The position numbers and the translations under genes were made by a program. The notes beneath the pieces are model-generated. The model searched no databases, was not told the origin of the DNA, and saw nothing but the letters and a program-made list of their open reading frames with translations. Shown here in pieces: positions 7,790 through 8,623 of a DNA stretch of 8,623 bases. Origin of the DNA: DATJBC01 sp035515515 (GTDB lineage: Bacteria > Actinomycetota > Acidimicrobiia > Acidimicrobiales > UBA8190); assembly GCA_035515515.1 (NCBI GenBank), contig DATJBC010000300.1, forward strand, positions 1 to 8,623, given 5' to 3'. Numbering within the stretch: position 1 is the stretch's first letter; every line of letters begins with the position of its first letter.

Positions 7790-8509
7790 TCAGCCGGTGG
7801 TCGACCGGGGTCGCATGTGCCGGGCGGGTCGCAGCAGCCGGCTCATCGTCCTCGTGCCGCCGGTCCAGCGCGGCAGCTTGCTCTCGCCGCCCAGGCGCGG
7901 CCGGTACTCGATCGGCACCTCGCTGATGCGGCAGCCCGCCATGGCCGGCCACAGCAGCAGGTCGACGGGGAAGGCCGACCCCTGGGTGTCCCAGTCGAAC
8001 TCGTCGATGAGGCTGCGACGGTAGGCGCGCTCGGCCGAGTGCACGTCGCGCAGCCGGCGGCGGGCCCGGATGCTGGCGATCACGCCGAAGGCCACGCTGA
8101 CGATCCACTGCGAGAACGAGATGGCGTCCCGCTGCCACCGGCCCATCCGGTCTGTGCCGGCCACGTCGTCACCGGCTCTGATGCGGCGCACGAGCTCGGG
8201 GATGACCTCCACTGGATAGGTGTAGTCGGCGTCGATCGTGGCCACGACGGGCCGCGCCGAGGCGGTGAGGGCGGCCAACAGCGCCGGCGCGGCCCCACCC
8301 GGGGGCTCGCGTCGCACCGTGGCGCCCAGCGACGCGGCGATCTCGGGCGTGGCGTCCGACGACCCGTCCACCACGACGATCTCGACGCCCGGCAGCGTCC
8401 CGAGCAGGGCGTTGATGGTGGTGGCGATGGATGCTTCCTCGTTGCGCGTGATGATGGCGATCGAGAGATCGGAGAAGTCCGCGCCGTCACCCTCGCCGTT
8501 CACCGTCAC
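7790..8509 (-). CDS. Family 2 glycosyltransferase, DPM1-like (second tandem paralogue)
   Basis: A 239-aa GT-A fold protein with the same order of motifs as its neighbour: LSIAIITRNEEASI (15-28), IVVVDGSSDATPEIA (44-58), REPPGGAAPALLAAL (67-81), DXD in DADYTYP (93-99), GTDRMGR (118-124), RAYRRSLIDEFDWDT (161-175), FPVDLLLWPAMAGCRISEVP (180-199) and EYRPRLGGESKLPRW (201-215). It keeps the GESKL motif that the neighbour has lost, but has DVHSAERAYRR where the neighbour has the more usual DVHTGQRAYRR. The start is uncertain: GTG 8509 (used here) gives an N-terminus similar in length to the paralogue; GTG 8503 is two codons later; GTG 8593 would add 28 low-complexity residues but overlaps a possible upstream stop as GTGA. 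It stops 16-55 bp before the first glycosyltransferase depending on that gene's start, so the pair is probably co-transcribed. Substrates unknown. Confidence 0.83.
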   Translation of the reverse strand: MTVNGEGDGADFSDLSIAIITRNEEASIATTINALLGTLPGVEIVVVDGSSDATPEIAASLGATVRREPPGGAAPALLAALTASARPVVATIDADYTYPVEVIPELVRRIRAGDDVAGTDRMGRWQRDAISFSQWIVSVAFGVIASIRARRRLRDVHSAERAYRRSLIDEFDWDTQGSAFPVDLLLWPAMAGCRISEVPIEYRPRLGGESKLPRWTGGTRTMSRLLRPARHMRPRSTTG

Positions 8510-8589
8510 CCCGCAGCCTGCCCTGTCGCGCTCGTGTGGCCCGGGGACGGTAGTCCAGGTGGCGCCGGGGCGTCCACGGGACGGCGTCG

Positions 8590-8622
8590 TCACGACCGGA
8601 CGCCACGGCGCTTGGTGACGAA
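8590..8622 (-). CDS. Possible C-terminal end of an upstream gene (partial)
   Basis: Read from the right edge on the minus strand, ten codons (FVTKRRGVRS) precede a TGA at 8592-8590. Nine of the ten end in G or C. The stop overlaps a GTG at 8593 as GTGA, the same arrangement as other gene junctions here. The fragment is too short to be sure it is coding; if real, the glycosyltransferase pair continues upstream as an operon and the 8593 start of the second glycosyltransferase becomes more likely. Otherwise 8510-8623 is simply an upstream noncoding region. Confidence 0.25.
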   Translation of the reverse strand, partial: FVTKRRGVRS

Positions 8623-8623
8623 G

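Overview
The window is very GC-rich, with G or C at almost every third codon position. It has GTG starts, 4-nt GTGA/ATGA gene overlaps and few Shine-Dalgarno sequences. This fits a high-GC actinobacterium, perhaps an uncultured lineage such as Acidimicrobiia; that placement is inferred from style and gene content, not from a marker gene. Nearly every base is coding. The many long open frames on the opposite strand or in shifted frames are high-GC shadows.

Layout. (1) Positions 2-67: the last 21 codons of a plus-strand gene, then a short hairpin between convergent genes. (2) Positions 99-2638, minus strand: a compact three-gene operon read as OB-fold protein, then nitronate monooxygenase-family FMN enzyme, then FAD-dependent amine/amino-acid oxidase. 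(3) Positions 2639-2757: a divergent intergenic region with an unusually AT-containing island that holds two pairs of 11-bp-spaced direct-repeat half-sites, a typical layout for OmpR/KdpE-type regulators. (4) Positions 2758-6948, plus strand: a translationally coupled four-gene operon. It encodes a membrane histidine kinase equal to the C-terminal half of KdpD, the response regulator KdpE, a soluble protein equal to the N-terminal half of KdpD (KdpD ATP-binding domain plus universal stress domain), and a trans-aconitate methyltransferase-like enzyme. (5) Positions 6949-7038: a convergent intergenic region with three tandem 15-bp units and a hairpin. (6) Positions 7039-8509, minus strand: two tandem paralogous family-2 glycosyltransferases, with perhaps the end of one more gene at the right edge.

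The most interesting part is the Kdp operon. The two KdpD halves are separate genes in reversed order with kdpE between them. Their lengths (490 + 401 = 891 aa) add up to about one standard KdpD, which is 894 aa in E. coli. The sensing module should therefore act on the kinase in trans. No kdpFABC potassium pump genes lie in the window, so the regulated target is unknown. The repeat cluster in front of the operon is a good candidate KdpE operator and could also control the divergent OB-fold/oxidoreductase operon.
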